64,000 nucleotides of DNA from positions 1-64,000 of the forward strand of contig QHWT01000048.1 of the NCBI GenBank assembly GCA_003222675.1. The letters run 5' to 3'. The stretch's first letter is position 1, and each line of letters opens with the position of its first letter. The notes under the pieces were generated by a model. That model was not told the DNA's origin and searched no databases. It worked only from the letters and a program-made list of their open reading frames with translations. Source of the DNA: Acidobacteriota bacterium. Its GTDB lineage: Bacteria > Acidobacteriota > Vicinamibacteria > Vicinamibacterales > 2-12-FULL-66-21. The position numbers and the translations under genes are program-made. Below are positions 21,500 to 32,040 of the stretch, one piece after another.

Positions 21500-22489
21500 A
21501 TGTCCAAGTCACCATTTGACGCGGTTCTGTTAGTCGCATTCGGAGGGCCGCAGGGCCCTGATGACATCCGCCCGTTTCTCGCGAACGTACTGCGCGGACG
21601 GCGAGTGTCGCCGGAGCGTATCGAGGAAGTCGCGCACCACTACGAGATGTTCAGCGGCGTCTCGCCTCTGACGGAATTGACGCTCGGCCAGGCGCGTGCG
21701 TTGGAACTCCGGCTGCGCGAGCGCGACGTCGCGTTGCCTGTGTACGTGGGCATGCGCAACTGGCATCCGTATCTCGCCGACACGCTGACGACAATGTCGC
21801 GGCGCGGCGTGCGGCGCGCGATTGGCGTGCTCGCGGCGGCGCAGCGGAGCTATTCCGGGTGCCTTCAATACAAGGAGAACGTCCTCGACGCGCAGCAGGC
21901 GATCACGACGACGGGGCATGCGCCGATCGATGTCGTGTACGTCGGCGATTGGCACGAGGACCCGGGGTTCGCTGCGGCAAACGCGGATCACATACGCCGC
22001 GCCGTCGAGGCGCTGCCAGGCGAGGTGCAATCGCGCGCGCGGCTCGTGTTCACCGCACACAGCATTCCGGTCGCGATGGCCGAGCGCTATCCGTATGAAG
22101 CGAACCTGCGCGCCTCGGCGGCGCTCGCCGCGCGCGCCGCAGGCTTCGATGAGTGGGCGCTCGTCTATCAAAGCCGCAGCGGTCGCCCGGAAGATCCATG
22201 GCTCGAGCCGGACGTGTGCGACTATCTCCGCGCCGAACGTGACAACGGACTCGAAGCCGTGGTGCTTTGCCCGATTGGATTTCTCTGCGATCACATCGAG
22301 GTGTTGTTCGATCTCGATGTCGAGGCGGCGGCGGTCTGCCGCGACATCGGGCTGCCCATGGCTCGCGCCTCCACGGTCAACGTGCACCCGCGCTTCATCG
22401 AAGCGCTCGCCGACGCCGTGTTCGATGTTTGGCGGCGATATGAAGAAGGTCGGCCTTTGGCGATTGCGGGTCCTGCAAGCCGGGTCTGA
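21500..22489 (+). CDS. hemH: Ferrochelatase
   Basis: VLLVAFGGPQGPDDI start, VYVGMRNWHPYLADTL, FTAHSIPVAMAERYPYE, CPIGFLCDHIEVLFDLD. Confidence 0.93.
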   Translation: MSKSPFDAVLLVAFGGPQGPDDIRPFLANVLRGRRVSPERIEEVAHHYEMFSGVSPLTELTLGQARALELRLRERDVALPVYVGMRNWHPYLADTLTTMSRRGVRRAIGVLAAAQRSYSGCLQYKENVLDAQQAITTTGHAPIDVVYVGDWHEDPGFAAANADHIRRAVEALPGEVQSRARLVFTAHSIPVAMAERYPYEANLRASAALAARAAGFDEWALVYQSRSGRPEDPWLEPDVCDYLRAERDNGLEAVVLCPIGFLCDHIEVLFDLDVEAAAVCRDIGLPMARASTVNVHPRFIEALADAVFDVWRRYEEGRPLAIAGPASRV

Positions 22490-22534
22490 AGACCCGCCTA
22501 CAACCATTCTGTAGGGCGGACCTTCAGGTCCGCC
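22479..22534. repeat. Paired REP hairpins with GTAG tags
   Basis: GCCGGGTCTGAAGACCCGCC-TACA...TGTAG-GGCGGACCTTCAGGTCCGCC. Confidence 0.75.
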
Positions 22535-22610
22535 AGCCACGCGATGTCAAGAACGTAAAATTTTCGCGTTGCTCAACCACTTTCTCGTCGAGTGCGTCCA
22601 AAATGGCACT

Positions 22611-24443
22611 ATGCCACGTCCTTTGATTGCCGCTTTATGTGTGTCGTTCGCGTGCCTCGCCGCGTCCAAGCCGCTTCGCGGCGAAGGCGCGCAGGAAGTG
22701 CGCCAGCAGATTCAGATCACGGCCCCCGGTCCCGGCGAGATGCCGATGTTCATGGGGCCGAACCGTCAGCCCAAGACCGGCACCGGCATCCTCCGCGGAC
22801 GCGTGATCGCGTCCGACACGGGATCGCCGATCCGCCGCGCGCAAGTGAGGGTCATCAGCCCCGACATCGGCGCGAAAACGGCGCTGACCGATGCGCAGGG
22901 GCGATTCGAGTTCAAGGATCTCCCCGCAAGTCGTTTCAACATGAGCGTCACGAAGTCCGGCTTCGTCAGCATGCAGTACGGGCAGAACCGGCCGTTCGAA
23001 CCTGGTCGCCCGATCGAGCTCGCCGAGGCGCAGCTGATGGAGAAGGCGGACGTCTCGCTTCCCCGTGGCAGCGTGCTCGCCGGGCGCGTCGTCGACGAGT
23101 TCGGTGAGCCCGTGGCTGACGCCAACGTCAGCGCGATGCGCATGCAGTTCACCAACGGCAGGCGCCGCCTCGTGCCATCGGGCCGCAACGCGACGACGAA
23201 CGATCTCGGGCAGTTTCGTCTCTATGGACTGCCGCCCGGCGACTACTACGTCAGCGCGACGCTGCGTTCGTTCGACATGATGATGGATGTTGTCGGCGGC
23301 CCCGGCGGACCGACGGGGTCGAACCAGAGCGCGGGCTACGCGCCCACGTACTATCCAGGTTCCCCAAGCCCTGCGGAAGCGCAGCGCGTCTCTGTCGCGG
23401 TCGGCCAGGAGCTCGCGAGCGTCGACATCGCGCTGCAGCCCGTGCGCCTTGCGAAGATCACCGGCACGGCGATCGGCACGGATGGTAAGCCGATGGCCGG
23501 CGCGATGATCATGTTGATGCCATCGATGCGAGAAGCGATGCTCTTCGGGCCCGGCGGCACCTCGCGCACGAACAAGGACGGCCAGTTCACAATCAGCGGC
23601 GTCACTCCCGGGGAATACACGCTGCAGCTGCGCTCCGCGGGCGCGATGATGACCGAGGTCGGGGGCGGCGCGATGTTCTTCGCGATGAACGTCAACGGAC
23701 CGGGCGAGCCTCCGGCGGGACCGCAAGCGGAGCCTGAGTTCGCATCAGTGCCCGTCAGCGTCAGCGGCGAAGACATCAACAATCTCGTTGTCGTCAGCAC
23801 CCATGGCGCGAAGGCCGCTGGACGCATCTCGTTCGAAGGCGACGTGAAGCCGGAGGGTTTGACGGCGATTCGCGTGACGGCGCCCTCCGCTGACCAGGAG
23901 GGCGGGCCGATGATCGGTATTGGCGGTGCGCAGGTGAAGGAGAACGGCAGCTTCGAGTTGAGCGGCCTCACCGGCACGCGTCTGTTCCGCGCCGGGGCGC
24001 TGCCGAAGGGATGGTTTTTCAACAGCGTGCGCGTGGAAGGACGCGACGTGACCGACACTGGCATCGAATTCAAGCCGGGTGAAGACGTCAGCGGAATCGA
24101 AATCGCGCTCACGAACAAGAGCACGAGTCTGTCCGGAAGCGTCACTGACGACAAGGGCCACGCGGCGAAGGACTACACCGTTGTGGTGTTCGCCGACGAT
24201 CAGCAGAAATGGCTGCTGCCGCTGAACCGGTGGATGACTTCCGCGCGCCCCGATCAGGACGGGCGGTTCAAAGTGAGCAGCCTGCCGCCCGGCGGGTACT
24301 ACGCGATTGCCGTCGATTATGTCGCCGCGGGTGAATGGAGCGATCCGGACTGGCTCGAGCGCGCGCGGACGAAGGCTGCACACTTCACGCTCGACGAAGG
24401 GGGCACGAAGTCCCTCGAGTTGAAGCTGGGCGCGATGCAGTAG
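22611..24443 (+). CDS. Secreted carboxypeptidase-regulatory-like domain protein
   Basis: Signal peptide then repeated beta-sandwich repeats (GILRGRVIASDTGSPIRRAQVRV, GRFEFKDLPASRFNMSVTKSGF). Confidence 0.8.
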   Translation: MPRPLIAALCVSFACLAASKPLRGEGAQEVRQQIQITAPGPGEMPMFMGPNRQPKTGTGILRGRVIASDTGSPIRRAQVRVISPDIGAKTALTDAQGRFEFKDLPASRFNMSVTKSGFVSMQYGQNRPFEPGRPIELAEAQLMEKADVSLPRGSVLAGRVVDEFGEPVADANVSAMRMQFTNGRRRLVPSGRNATTNDLGQFRLYGLPPGDYYVSATLRSFDMMMDVVGGPGGPTGSNQSAGYAPTYYPGSPSPAEAQRVSVAVGQELASVDIALQPVRLAKITGTAIGTDGKPMAGAMIMLMPSMREAMLFGPGGTSRTNKDGQFTISGVTPGEYTLQLRSAGAMMTEVGGGAMFFAMNVNGPGEPPAGPQAEPEFASVPVSVSGEDINNLVVVSTHGAKAAGRISFEGDVKPEGLTAIRVTAPSADQEGGPMIGIGGAQVKENGSFELSGLTGTRLFRAGALPKGWFFNSVRVEGRDVTDTGIEFKPGEDVSGIEIALTNKSTSLSGSVTDDKGHAAKDYTVVVFADDQQKWLLPLNRWMTSARPDQDGRFKVSSLPPGGYYAIAVDYVAAGEWSDPDWLERARTKAAHFTLDEGGTKSLELKLGAMQ

Positions 24444-24560
24444 GCAGAAGGCAGAAGGCAGAAGGCAGGAGACAGGAGGCAGAAAACAGGAGGCAGGAGA
24501 CAGGAGGCAGGAGACAGGAGGCAGAAGGTTCTACTGTCTTCCCTCTCCTGCCTCCTGACT
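24441..24560. repeat. Low-complexity GGCAGRA/GGAGACA repeat with complementary right arm
   Basis: Iterated ggcagaa / ggcaggagacagga words followed by ctctcctgcctcctgac. Confidence 0.8.
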
Positions 24561-25283
24561 TCTTTGAATCAAGTCTGTCGCGTCGTCTTCGACCGTCGGC
24601 GCAGGTCCCACCTTTCGCGCGTACGCGTACGAGATCACGAAGATCAGCACGATCAGCCCGAACGACACCGCCTTGGGCACCTCGAAGTCGATCCAGTCCA
24701 ATGCGTGAGCGTATTCCGCCAGCAGCTTGATCCCGACCCACGCGATGATGATGAAGGCGCCGTCGACGAGCGCGGGATACCTGCGCACGATCGCGAGCAG
24801 CGTCCCGATGACGACGCGGATCGCGATGATGCCGAGCAGCCCGCCGGCGAGCACGACCCAGGTTTTCTTGGACATCGCCACCGCGACCAGAATCGAGTCG
24901 ACAGAAAACGCGATATTGACCAGTTCGACTTTCACCACGGTCGCCCAGAGCGCGGACATGCCCATCCACGGACGCGCTGGTCTGGGCTTGCTGCGTTCTT
25001 CCGCACCGCCGCTCCTGAAGAAGTGCCTGTACGAGAGATGCAGCAGATAGAGGCCGCCCAGCAGCTTGACCCATTCGATCCTGATCAGATAGGTCGCGAG
25101 CAGCGTCGCGAGGATGCGGAACGCAAAAGCGCCGACGAGCCCGTAACGCAACGCTTTCTTCTGATCGCGGCGCGCGAGGCCGAGAATCATCACGGCCAAC
25201 ACGAGGGCGTTGTCGGCGCTGAGCAGCCCCTCGAGCAGCACCAGCAGACCGATCGTAATGAAATCAGCGGCTTGAACGTTCAT
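24531..25283 (-). CDS. TerC/YkoY family integral membrane protein
   Basis: LLEGLLSADNALVLAVM and NIAFSVDSILVAVAMSKKTWVV motifs. Confidence 0.88.
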   Translation of the reverse strand: MNVQAADFITIGLLVLLEGLLSADNALVLAVMILGLARRDQKKALRYGLVGAFAFRILATLLATYLIRIEWVKLLGGLYLLHLSYRHFFRSGGAEERSKPRPARPWMGMSALWATVVKVELVNIAFSVDSILVAVAMSKKTWVVLAGGLLGIIAIRVVIGTLLAIVRRYPALVDGAFIIIAWVGIKLLAEYAHALDWIDFEVPKAVSFGLIVLIFVISYAYARKVGPAPTVEDDATDLIQRSQEAGEGRQ

Positions 25284-25297
25284 GCGCAGGCGGGTGG

Positions 25298-25318
25298 CTT
25301 GACACGCCGCGTATCAAG
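25298..25318. promoter_or_regulatory. HAIR-like operator (HspR-associated inverted repeat)
   Basis: CTTGACA-N7-TATCAAG, close to the HAIR consensus CTTGAGT-N7-ACTCAAG, 39 bp upstream of hspR. Confidence 0.7.
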
Positions 25319-25356
25319 GCCTATGTTTGGATCGACGCAAGGTTGAGGGCGAACAC

Positions 25357-25698
25357 ATGCGCGTCGACCACGATCTCTACTTTATCAGCATGGCGGCGCG
25401 GCTGCTCGACATGCACCCGCAGACGCTGCGGAAGTACGAACGTCTCGGGCTCGTGCGGCCGACGCGCACCATCGGCAGCATGCGCGTGTATTCGCGCGAC
25501 GAGCTGGACCGCCTGAAGGTCATCAAACATCTGGTCGAAGACGAAGGGGTGAATCTCGCGGGCGTGCAGCGGCTTTTGACGATTGCCGAAGCTGTGCGGC
25601 GTCTGCGGCCTCTGATGAACAGTGAAACCACGGGACGCGAGGCGCGCCGCCGGCTCATGCAGGAAATCGATCGCATCACCGAGCTGGTGGGTTTGTAA
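25357..25698 (+). CDS. hspR: MerR-family heat shock regulator HspR
   Basis: YFISMAARLLDMHPQTLRKYERLGLVRPTRTIGSMRVYSRDELDRL; adjacent to dnaJ and clpB. Confidence 0.9.
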   Translation: MRVDHDLYFISMAARLLDMHPQTLRKYERLGLVRPTRTIGSMRVYSRDELDRLKVIKHLVEDEGVNLAGVQRLLTIAEAVRRLRPLMNSETTGREARRRLMQEIDRITELVGL

Positions 25699-25742
25699 GG
25701 CGGGCATGCTGTAGACCGGGTCTTCAGATCCGGCGTCTGGAT

Positions 25743-26747
25743 ATGGAATTCAAGGATTACTACTCCACGCTCGGCGTCACGAAGACCGCGACCGACAAGG
25801 AACTGAAGCAGGCCTACCGGAAGCTGGCGCGCAAGCATCATCCCGACGTGAACCCGGGCGACAAGGCGGCCGAAGGGAAGTTCAAAGAGATCAACGAAGC
25901 GTACGAAGTCCTCGGCGATCCTGACAAGCGCCGGAAGTACGACGAGCTCGGGGCGAACTGGCGCATGTACGAGCAGGCGCAGGAGCAGGGGCAAGCGTGG
26001 CCGGGCGGCGCGGGATTCGGCGGGTTCGGCGGCGCGCCCGGCGGCGAAGGCGGCGCGTGGACGATCAACATGGGCGGTCCGGGCGGCTACCGGACGATGT
26101 CGGAAGACGAGATGCGGGAAATGTTCGGAAACGAAGACCCGTTCTCGGACTTCTTCAAGACATTCTTCGGGGGCGGCGGCGCCGACGCGCGCGGGCGCAG
26201 CGGCCGCGCGCCGCGGAGCCAGAAAGGGCGCGACATCGAGCACGAGGTCGAGCTCACGCTGGAAGAGGCGTACCACGGCGCGATGCGCCGCATCTCCATC
26301 AAGCTCGGTGGCCACGCGCGCAGCGTTGACGTCCGGATCCCGGCGGGGGTGAAGGACGGCTCCCGCGTGCGTGCCGCGGGCGAAGGGGAATCAGGCGCGA
26401 ACGGCGGCGCATCGGGCGATCTGTTCCTGCGCGTCCACATTCGCCCGCACCCGGTCTTCGAGCGCAAAGGGGACGACCTCCATACGAAGGTGCAGGTGCC
26501 GGTCACCACGGCGGTACTCGGCGGCGAAGCGCAGGTGCCGACAATCAGCGGCACGGTGCGCCTGCGGGTGCCGGAGACAACGCAGCCCGGCCAGGTGTTC
26601 CGGTTGAAGGGCCACGGCATGCCAGTCGTCGGCAAAGCGGACGCGAAAGGCGATCTCTACGCGACGATCGACGTGCAGCTTCCCCGTACGCTGACAAAGG
26701 ATCAGCGCCAGCATTACGAGGCGCTTCGCAAGACAGAGGCACGGTAG
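25743..26747 (+). CDS. DnaJ/CbpA family co-chaperone
   Basis: DYYSTLGVTKTATDKELKQAYRKLARKHHPDVNPGD J-domain with HPD; DnaJ C-terminal domain, no zinc repeats. Confidence 0.93.
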   Translation: MEFKDYYSTLGVTKTATDKELKQAYRKLARKHHPDVNPGDKAAEGKFKEINEAYEVLGDPDKRRKYDELGANWRMYEQAQEQGQAWPGGAGFGGFGGAPGGEGGAWTINMGGPGGYRTMSEDEMREMFGNEDPFSDFFKTFFGGGGADARGRSGRAPRSQKGRDIEHEVELTLEEAYHGAMRRISIKLGGHARSVDVRIPAGVKDGSRVRAAGEGESGANGGASGDLFLRVHIRPHPVFERKGDDLHTKVQVPVTTAVLGGEAQVPTISGTVRLRVPETTQPGQVFRLKGHGMPVVGKADAKGDLYATIDVQLPRTLTKDQRQHYEALRKTEAR

Positions 26748-26871
26748 GCTGTAAGTTGTAAGCAGTAGGCAGAAGTTTAAGGAGCGTGAGGGCAGCGCCT
26801 GCGGCCGGCGCGAGGCGACGGAGTGAAGCCGAGCGCGCGCGAGCGGGGTGGGGCCCCGCGAGCACCGATAA

Positions 26872-29481
26872 ATGAATCTTCAAAAATATACAGAGAAAGC
26901 CCAGGAGGCCATCCTCGCGGCGCAGCAGCTCGCGGATCGCGAGGGGCACCCCGAGATCACGCCGGAGCACGTCCTGCTGACGCTCGTTGAGCAGCCGGGG
27001 GGCATCGTTCCCGAAATCCTCCGGAAGATGAACATCGATCCCGCGACGGTCGCGTCGGCGGTGCGGGCTGAGCTCGGGCGCAACCCGAGCGCACACGGCG
27101 GTTCTCAGCCCGGACTTTCGGCGCGCCTGCGGCAAGTCACCAATGCAGCCGAAGCGGAAGCGGAACGGCTGAAAGACGAGTACGTTAGCACCGAGCACAT
27201 CTTCATCGCCATCGCGAGCGAAGGCGGCCGCTCCGCCGCGGCGCGCACCCTGCAGCAGCACGGTGCCACGAAGGACAAGATCCTCCAGGCGATGACCTCG
27301 GTCCGCGGAGCGCAGCGTGTCACGTCGCAGAATCCTGAAACCACCTACCAGTCGCTCGAAAAGTACGGCCGCGACCTCACGGAGCTCGCGCGAAAGGGGA
27401 AGCTCGATCCGGTCATCGGCCGCGACGACGAGATCCGGCGCGTGATCCAGGTGCTGTCGCGGCGGACGAAGAACAACCCGGTACTGATTGGCGAACCGGG
27501 TGTCGGCAAGACGGCCGTCGTCGAAGGGCTTGCGCAGCGCATCGTCCGGCAGGATGTGCCCGAAGGCCTCAAGAACAAGAAGATTGTTGCCCTCGATATG
27601 GGCGCGCTCGTCGCGGGCGCGAAGTACCGCGGTGAATTCGAGGAGCGTCTGAAGGCGGTACTCAAAGAGGTCACCGATGCACAAGGTCAGGTGATCCTGT
27701 TCATCGACGAGCTGCACACGGTCGTCGGCGCCGGTGCGGCCGAAGGCGCGATGGATGCGGCCAACATGCTCAAGCCGATGCTCGCGCGCGGCGAACTGCA
27801 CATGATCGGCGCGACCACGCTCGATGAGTACCGCAAGCACATCGAGAAAGATGCGGCGCTCGAACGGCGTTTCCAGCCCGTCATGGTCGGCGAGCCCACC
27901 GTCGAAGACACGATCAGCATCCTGCGCGGCCTGCGCGAGCGCTATGAAATTCATCACGGCGTGAAGTTCAAGGACTCGGCGCTCGTGGCGGCCGCGGTAC
28001 TGTCGCACCGCTACATCACGGATCGGTTCCTCCCCGACAAAGCAATCGATCTGATCGACGAAGCGGCGTCGCGCCTGCGAATGGAGATCGACTCCATGCC
28101 GGTGGAGCTCGACGAAGTGCAGCGGCGCATCATGCAGCTCGAGATCGAGCGCGAGGCGCTGCGCAAGGAAAAGGACAAGGCCTCGCAGGAACGTCTCGAG
28201 AAGCTCGAGAAAGAGCTCGCGGATCTCAAGGAGCAGCGCGACACTCTCACGGTCCACTGGCAGCAGGAAAAGGAAGCGATCCAGGGTTCGCGCGAGCTGA
28301 AGGAACAGCTCGAACAGGCGCGCCTCGAGATGCAGCGCGCGCAGCAGTCGGGCGATTATGGCAAGGCGTCGGAGCTGCAGTACGGCAGGCTGCCGGAGAT
28401 CGAACGCAAGATCAAGGAAGGAGAAGCGCGGCTGGCGGACCTGCAAAAGGGTCAGCGCATGCTGAAGGAGGAAGTCGATGAGGAGGACATCGCGGAGGTC
28501 GTCAGCCGCTGGACGCATATCCCTGTGAGCCGATTGATGGAAGGGGAGATCCAGAAGCTCCTCAAGATGGAGGATCGCCTCCACCAGCGCGTGGTCGGCC
28601 AGGACGAAGCCATTCAAGCGGTCGCCAACGCCATCCGGCGCGCGCGCGCGGGGCTGCAGGATCCGAACCGGCCGCTCGGCAGCTTCATCTTCCTCGGCCC
28701 GACCGGCGTGGGCAAGACCGAGCTCGCCCGCGCGCTTGCCGAATTCCTGTTCGACGACGAGCAGGCGATGATCCGCATCGACATGTCCGAGTACCAGGAG
28801 AAGCACACCGTATCGCGCATGATCGGCGCCCCTCCGGGATATGTCGGCTACGAGGAGGCGGGCCAGCTCACCGAAGCGGTGCGGCGGCGTCCCTACTCCG
28901 TCGTCCTCTTCGACGAGATCGAGAAGGCGCATTCGGAAGTGCTCAACGTCATGCTGCAGCTGCTCGACGACGGGCGGTTAACGGATGGCAAGGGACGCAC
29001 GGTCGACTTCAAGAACACCGTGGTGATCATGACATCCAACGTCGGCAGCCATTTCATCAGCGCCGCGGACCTGTCAGCCGGGCTGACCGAAGGAGTGCGG
29101 CGCGAAGTGATGGAGGCGCTGCGCGGGCATTTTCGTCCTGAATTCCTCAACCGCGTCGATGAGATCATCGTGTTCCACGCACTCGACCGCGAACAGATGC
29201 GCTCTATCGTCGACATCCAGCTGCGCGGTCTGATGCGGCGCCTCGAAGATCGGAAGATCCATATCGAGCTCAGCGACCGCGCGAAGGACCTGGTGATCGA
29301 GGAGGGATACGATCCCGCCTACGGAGCACGGCCTTTGAAGCGCACGATCCAGCGCGCCATTCTGGATCCTCTGGCACTACGCGTACTGCAGGGAGATTTT
29401 ACGGAGGGCGACACGATCCGCATCGATGCGCGCGGCGGGAAGCTCGCGTTCGAACGCGCGCAGACGGCCGTCCACGCCTGA
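26872..29481 (+). CDS. clpB: ATP-dependent chaperone ClpB
   Basis: N-terminal Clp repeats, two Walker A motifs ([25 protein letters not shown]), middle coiled-coil. Confidence 0.97.
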   Translation: MNLQKYTEKAQEAILAAQQLADREGHPEITPEHVLLTLVEQPGGIVPEILRKMNIDPATVASAVRAELGRNPSAHGGSQPGLSARLRQVTNAAEAEAERLKDEYVSTEHIFIAIASEGGRSAAARTLQQHGATKDKILQAMTSVRGAQRVTSQNPETTYQSLEKYGRDLTELARKGKLDPVIGRDDEIRRVIQVLSRRTKNNPVLIGEPGVGKTAVVEGLAQRIVRQDVPEGLKNKKIVALDMGALVAGAKYRGEFEERLKAVLKEVTDAQGQVILFIDELHTVVGAGAAEGAMDAANMLKPMLARGELHMIGATTLDEYRKHIEKDAALERRFQPVMVGEPTVEDTISILRGLRERYEIHHGVKFKDSALVAAAVLSHRYITDRFLPDKAIDLIDEAASRLRMEIDSMPVELDEVQRRIMQLEIEREALRKEKDKASQERLEKLEKELADLKEQRDTLTVHWQQEKEAIQGSRELKEQLEQARLEMQRAQQSGDYGKASELQYGRLPEIERKIKEGEARLADLQKGQRMLKEEVDEEDIAEVVSRWTHIPVSRLMEGEIQKLLKMEDRLHQRVVGQDEAIQAVANAIRRARAGLQDPNRPLGSFIFLGPTGVGKTELARALAEFLFDDEQAMIRIDMSEYQEKHTVSRMIGAPPGYVGYEEAGQLTEAVRRRPYSVVLFDEIEKAHSEVLNVMLQLLDDGRLTDGKGRTVDFKNTVVIMTSNVGSHFISAADLSAGLTEGVRREVMEALRGHFRPEFLNRVDEIIVFHALDREQMRSIVDIQLRGLMRRLEDRKIHIELSDRAKDLVIEEGYDPAYGARPLKRTIQRAILDPLALRVLQGDFTEGDTIRIDARGGKLAFERAQTAVHA

Positions 29482-29485
29482 GTCG

Positions 29486-29600
29486 TTGTCAATCGGGAAG
29501 GAATCGAAGCAGAGTCGAAGGAATCGAATCAAGAGATAATGAGAAGCGTGCTCCTTCGATACTTCGGGGAGCTTCGACTGCTTCGATTGCTCAAGGGTCA
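29486..29600. repeat. Inverted TCGAAG-word hairpin between clpB and ftsH, possible terminator
   Basis: gaatcgaagcagagtcgaagg ... ccttcgat..cttcgactgcttcgattg. Confidence 0.6.
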
Positions 29601-31532
29601 ATGGCCGAGTCACAGAAGAACGCGAATCGCAACAGGCGGCTTACTGATAGCCGGATGAGCCCCCGCGCACCAGGCGGCGCCATCTGGTACGTGCTCGGGT
29701 TCCTCCTCCTCCTGGCGCTCGCTCAGGCGTTCTTCTTCCAGCTTCAAGGGGGCGAGACACTCCCCTACAGCGAGTTCAAGCGCCTCGTGCGCGCCGATCG
29801 CGTGCAGGAAGTGACCGTCGGCGAGGACCGCATCCGCGGCCTGCTGAAGGGGGCGGACGGAGAGAAAGGCCGCGCGTTCACGGCGGTGCGTGTCACCGAC
29901 GACAAGCTGCCCGAAGAACTCGAGCAGCACGGCGTCAAATACCAGGGTGAGGTCCCGAACCGCTGGCTCTCGGACGTCGTCGGCTGGATCATTCCGCTCG
30001 TTCTGATTGTTGCATTGTGGACGTTCTTCTTTCGGCGCATCGGCGGCGCCGAGGGAGGCGTCATGTCGTTCGCGCGCAGCCGCGCGAAGATCTATGCGGA
30101 CGACGACGTGAAGATCGGATTCGGCGACGTGGCGGGCGTCGACGAGGCGGAGGAAGAGCTCAAGGAGATCGTCGAGTTCCTCAAGAACCCGCGCAAGTAC
30201 ACGAGCATCGGCGGCAGGATCCCGAAGGGCGTCCTGCTCGTCGGGCCGCCGGGCACCGGCAAGACGCTGCTCGCGCGCGCGGTCGCGGGTGAAGCGAAGG
30301 TACCGTTCTTCAGCCTCAGCGGATCGGAGTTCGTCGAGATGTTCGTCGGCGTGGGCGCCGCGCGGGTGCGCGACCTGTTCTCGCAGGCGGAGTCCAAGGC
30401 GCCCTGCATCGTATTCATCGACGAGCTCGACGCGCTTGGCAAGGTGCGCATCCAGACGCCGATGGGCAGCCACGAAGAGCGTGAACAGACGCTCAATCAG
30501 CTCCTCGCCGAGATGGACGGGTTCGATGGGCGCAAGGGGATCATCATCATGGGGGCGACGAACCGTCCCGAGGTGCTGGACCCCGCCCTGCTCCGCCCCG
30601 GACGGTTCGATCGGCAGGTCCTGGTCGACAAGCCGGACGTGCGCGGCCGCGAAGACATCCTGCGCATCCACGTGAAGACGGTCAAGATCGCGGCCTCGGT
30701 CGACTTGAAGGTGATCGCGGCGCGGACGGCCGGGTTCGCCGGCGCGGACCTCGCGAATCTCGTCAACGAGGCGGCGCTGCTCGCCGCGCGCAAAGACAAG
30801 ACGTCGGTCGAGATGAAGGACTTCGACGAAGCAATCGACCGCATCATCGCAGGACTCGAGAAGAAGCGGGTCATGAGCGACAAGGAGCGCCGCATCGTCG
30901 CTTACCATGAGTCCGGGCACGCGATCGTCGCGAGCATCCTGCCAGGTCTCGATCCGGTCCACAAGATCTCAATCGTCGCACGCGGCTTCGGCGCGCTCGG
31001 CTACACGATGCAGTTGCCGCTGGAGGATCGGTACCTCATGACGCGGACCGATCTGCTCGGGCAGCTGGCAGTGCTGCTCGGCGGCCGTACTGCCGAGGAG
31101 ATCGCATTCGGCGAGGTCTCCACCGGCGCGCAGAACGATCTGCAGCGCGCCACCGACATCGCGCGCGCGATGGTCACCGAGTTCGGAATGAGCGACTCGC
31201 TCGGCGCGGTCAACTACGACGGCCATCGCGGCGCGAAATTCATCGACATGCCGTTCATGAACGAGCGCGGCCCACACTCGGAAGACACCGCGCAGAAGAT
31301 CGACGCCGAGGTCAAACGCATCATCACCGAGGCGCACGACCAGGCGCGCCGGGTCCTCAGAGAGCGCAAAGACATCCTCGCCGAGCTGTCGCACCGATTG
31401 CTGGACAAAGAGGTCATCGAGGGAGACGAGCTGCGCGCGCTGCTCGGGCCGGTGCCGCCGAAAGATCCCGCTGGCACCGTGCCGCCTGCCGTACCCGACG
31501 AAGGCGTGCGCACGGGCGCGACGACCGAGTAA
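29601..31532 (+). CDS. ftsH: ATP-dependent zinc metalloprotease FtsH
   Basis: [21 protein letters not shown] region, HESGHAI zinc site. Confidence 0.96.
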   Translation: MAESQKNANRNRRLTDSRMSPRAPGGAIWYVLGFLLLLALAQAFFFQLQGGETLPYSEFKRLVRADRVQEVTVGEDRIRGLLKGADGEKGRAFTAVRVTDDKLPEELEQHGVKYQGEVPNRWLSDVVGWIIPLVLIVALWTFFFRRIGGAEGGVMSFARSRAKIYADDDVKIGFGDVAGVDEAEEELKEIVEFLKNPRKYTSIGGRIPKGVLLVGPPGTGKTLLARAVAGEAKVPFFSLSGSEFVEMFVGVGAARVRDLFSQAESKAPCIVFIDELDALGKVRIQTPMGSHEEREQTLNQLLAEMDGFDGRKGIIIMGATNRPEVLDPALLRPGRFDRQVLVDKPDVRGREDILRIHVKTVKIAASVDLKVIAARTAGFAGADLANLVNEAALLAARKDKTSVEMKDFDEAIDRIIAGLEKKRVMSDKERRIVAYHESGHAIVASILPGLDPVHKISIVARGFGALGYTMQLPLEDRYLMTRTDLLGQLAVLLGGRTAEEIAFGEVSTGAQNDLQRATDIARAMVTEFGMSDSLGAVNYDGHRGAKFIDMPFMNERGPHSEDTAQKIDAEVKRIITEAHDQARRVLRERKDILAELSHRLLDKEVIEGDELRALLGPVPPKDPAGTVPPAVPDEGVRTGATTE

Positions 31533-31761
31533 CAAGCGTCGAGATCGCAGTCGACGAAACACGAACAGATCACGTAGTGTCACGAACGGATTTCCCGCGG
31601 AGAAAACACACCGAGAGCGCCGAGAGCGCATTAGGCGTCACGCCGGCAAGTTCTGCCATCTGCGCATTCAGCCGATGTTGCAGCTTCCGCACAATCCGAG
31701 CCTCCATTAGTCGAAAGCCCCAGTAATTCTTCGCGGCATCGTTTCTGCGATCACGGCGTCA

Positions 31762-32040
31762 ATGCGAACAGCAGACGATCTCAATCGGATCGCGTACGAG
31801 ATCATCGGCGGCGGCATTGCGCTGCATCGCGTGATAGGGCCCGTGTGCTTCGAGAGCATGTACATGCCCTGCCTTGCGTAATAACTCAAGAAGCGCGGCT
31901 TAGATTTTCGGACGAAGATCGCAATCCCGCTCCAGTACGAAGAAGTCTTCATCCCTCGAGCGTACGAAGCGGATTTTATTGTGGAGGACTGCATCGTTGT
32001 CGAACTGAAGGCGGTCGCGACAACAGTGCCACTTGAAGAG
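31762..32040 (+). pseudogene. GxxExxY protein remnant
   Basis: MRTADDLNRIAYEIIGGGIALHRVIGPVCFESMYMPCLA**LKKRGLDF...YEEVFIPRAYEADFIVEDCIVVELKAV, tandem TAA TAA; parallels the intact gene at 42.3 kb. Confidence 0.85.

Noticed and set aside
25284-25357. yybP-ykoY (Mn2+) riboswitch upstream of terC
   Set aside because: Gap is only ~73 bp, occupied by the HAIR-like repeat; conserved riboswitch sequence not seen.
26751-26871. GC-rich purine stretch gcgacggagtgaagccgagcgcgcgcgagcggggtggggccccgcgag as a regulatory element before clpB
   Set aside because: Resembles a similar stretch at 1741-1780, but it is low-complexity and I could not support a function beyond a weak GGGGCCCC hairpin.
26545-28932. 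795-aa minus-strand ORF antisense to clpB
   Set aside because: High-GC shadow ORF in the opposite strand of a clear clpB; composition is His/Arg/Leu-rich with no recognisable domain.
29610-30962. 450-aa minus-strand ORF antisense to ftsH (also 33352-34809 antisense to the MgtE fusion)
   Set aside because: Shadow ORFs of strongly supported genes; no family motifs.
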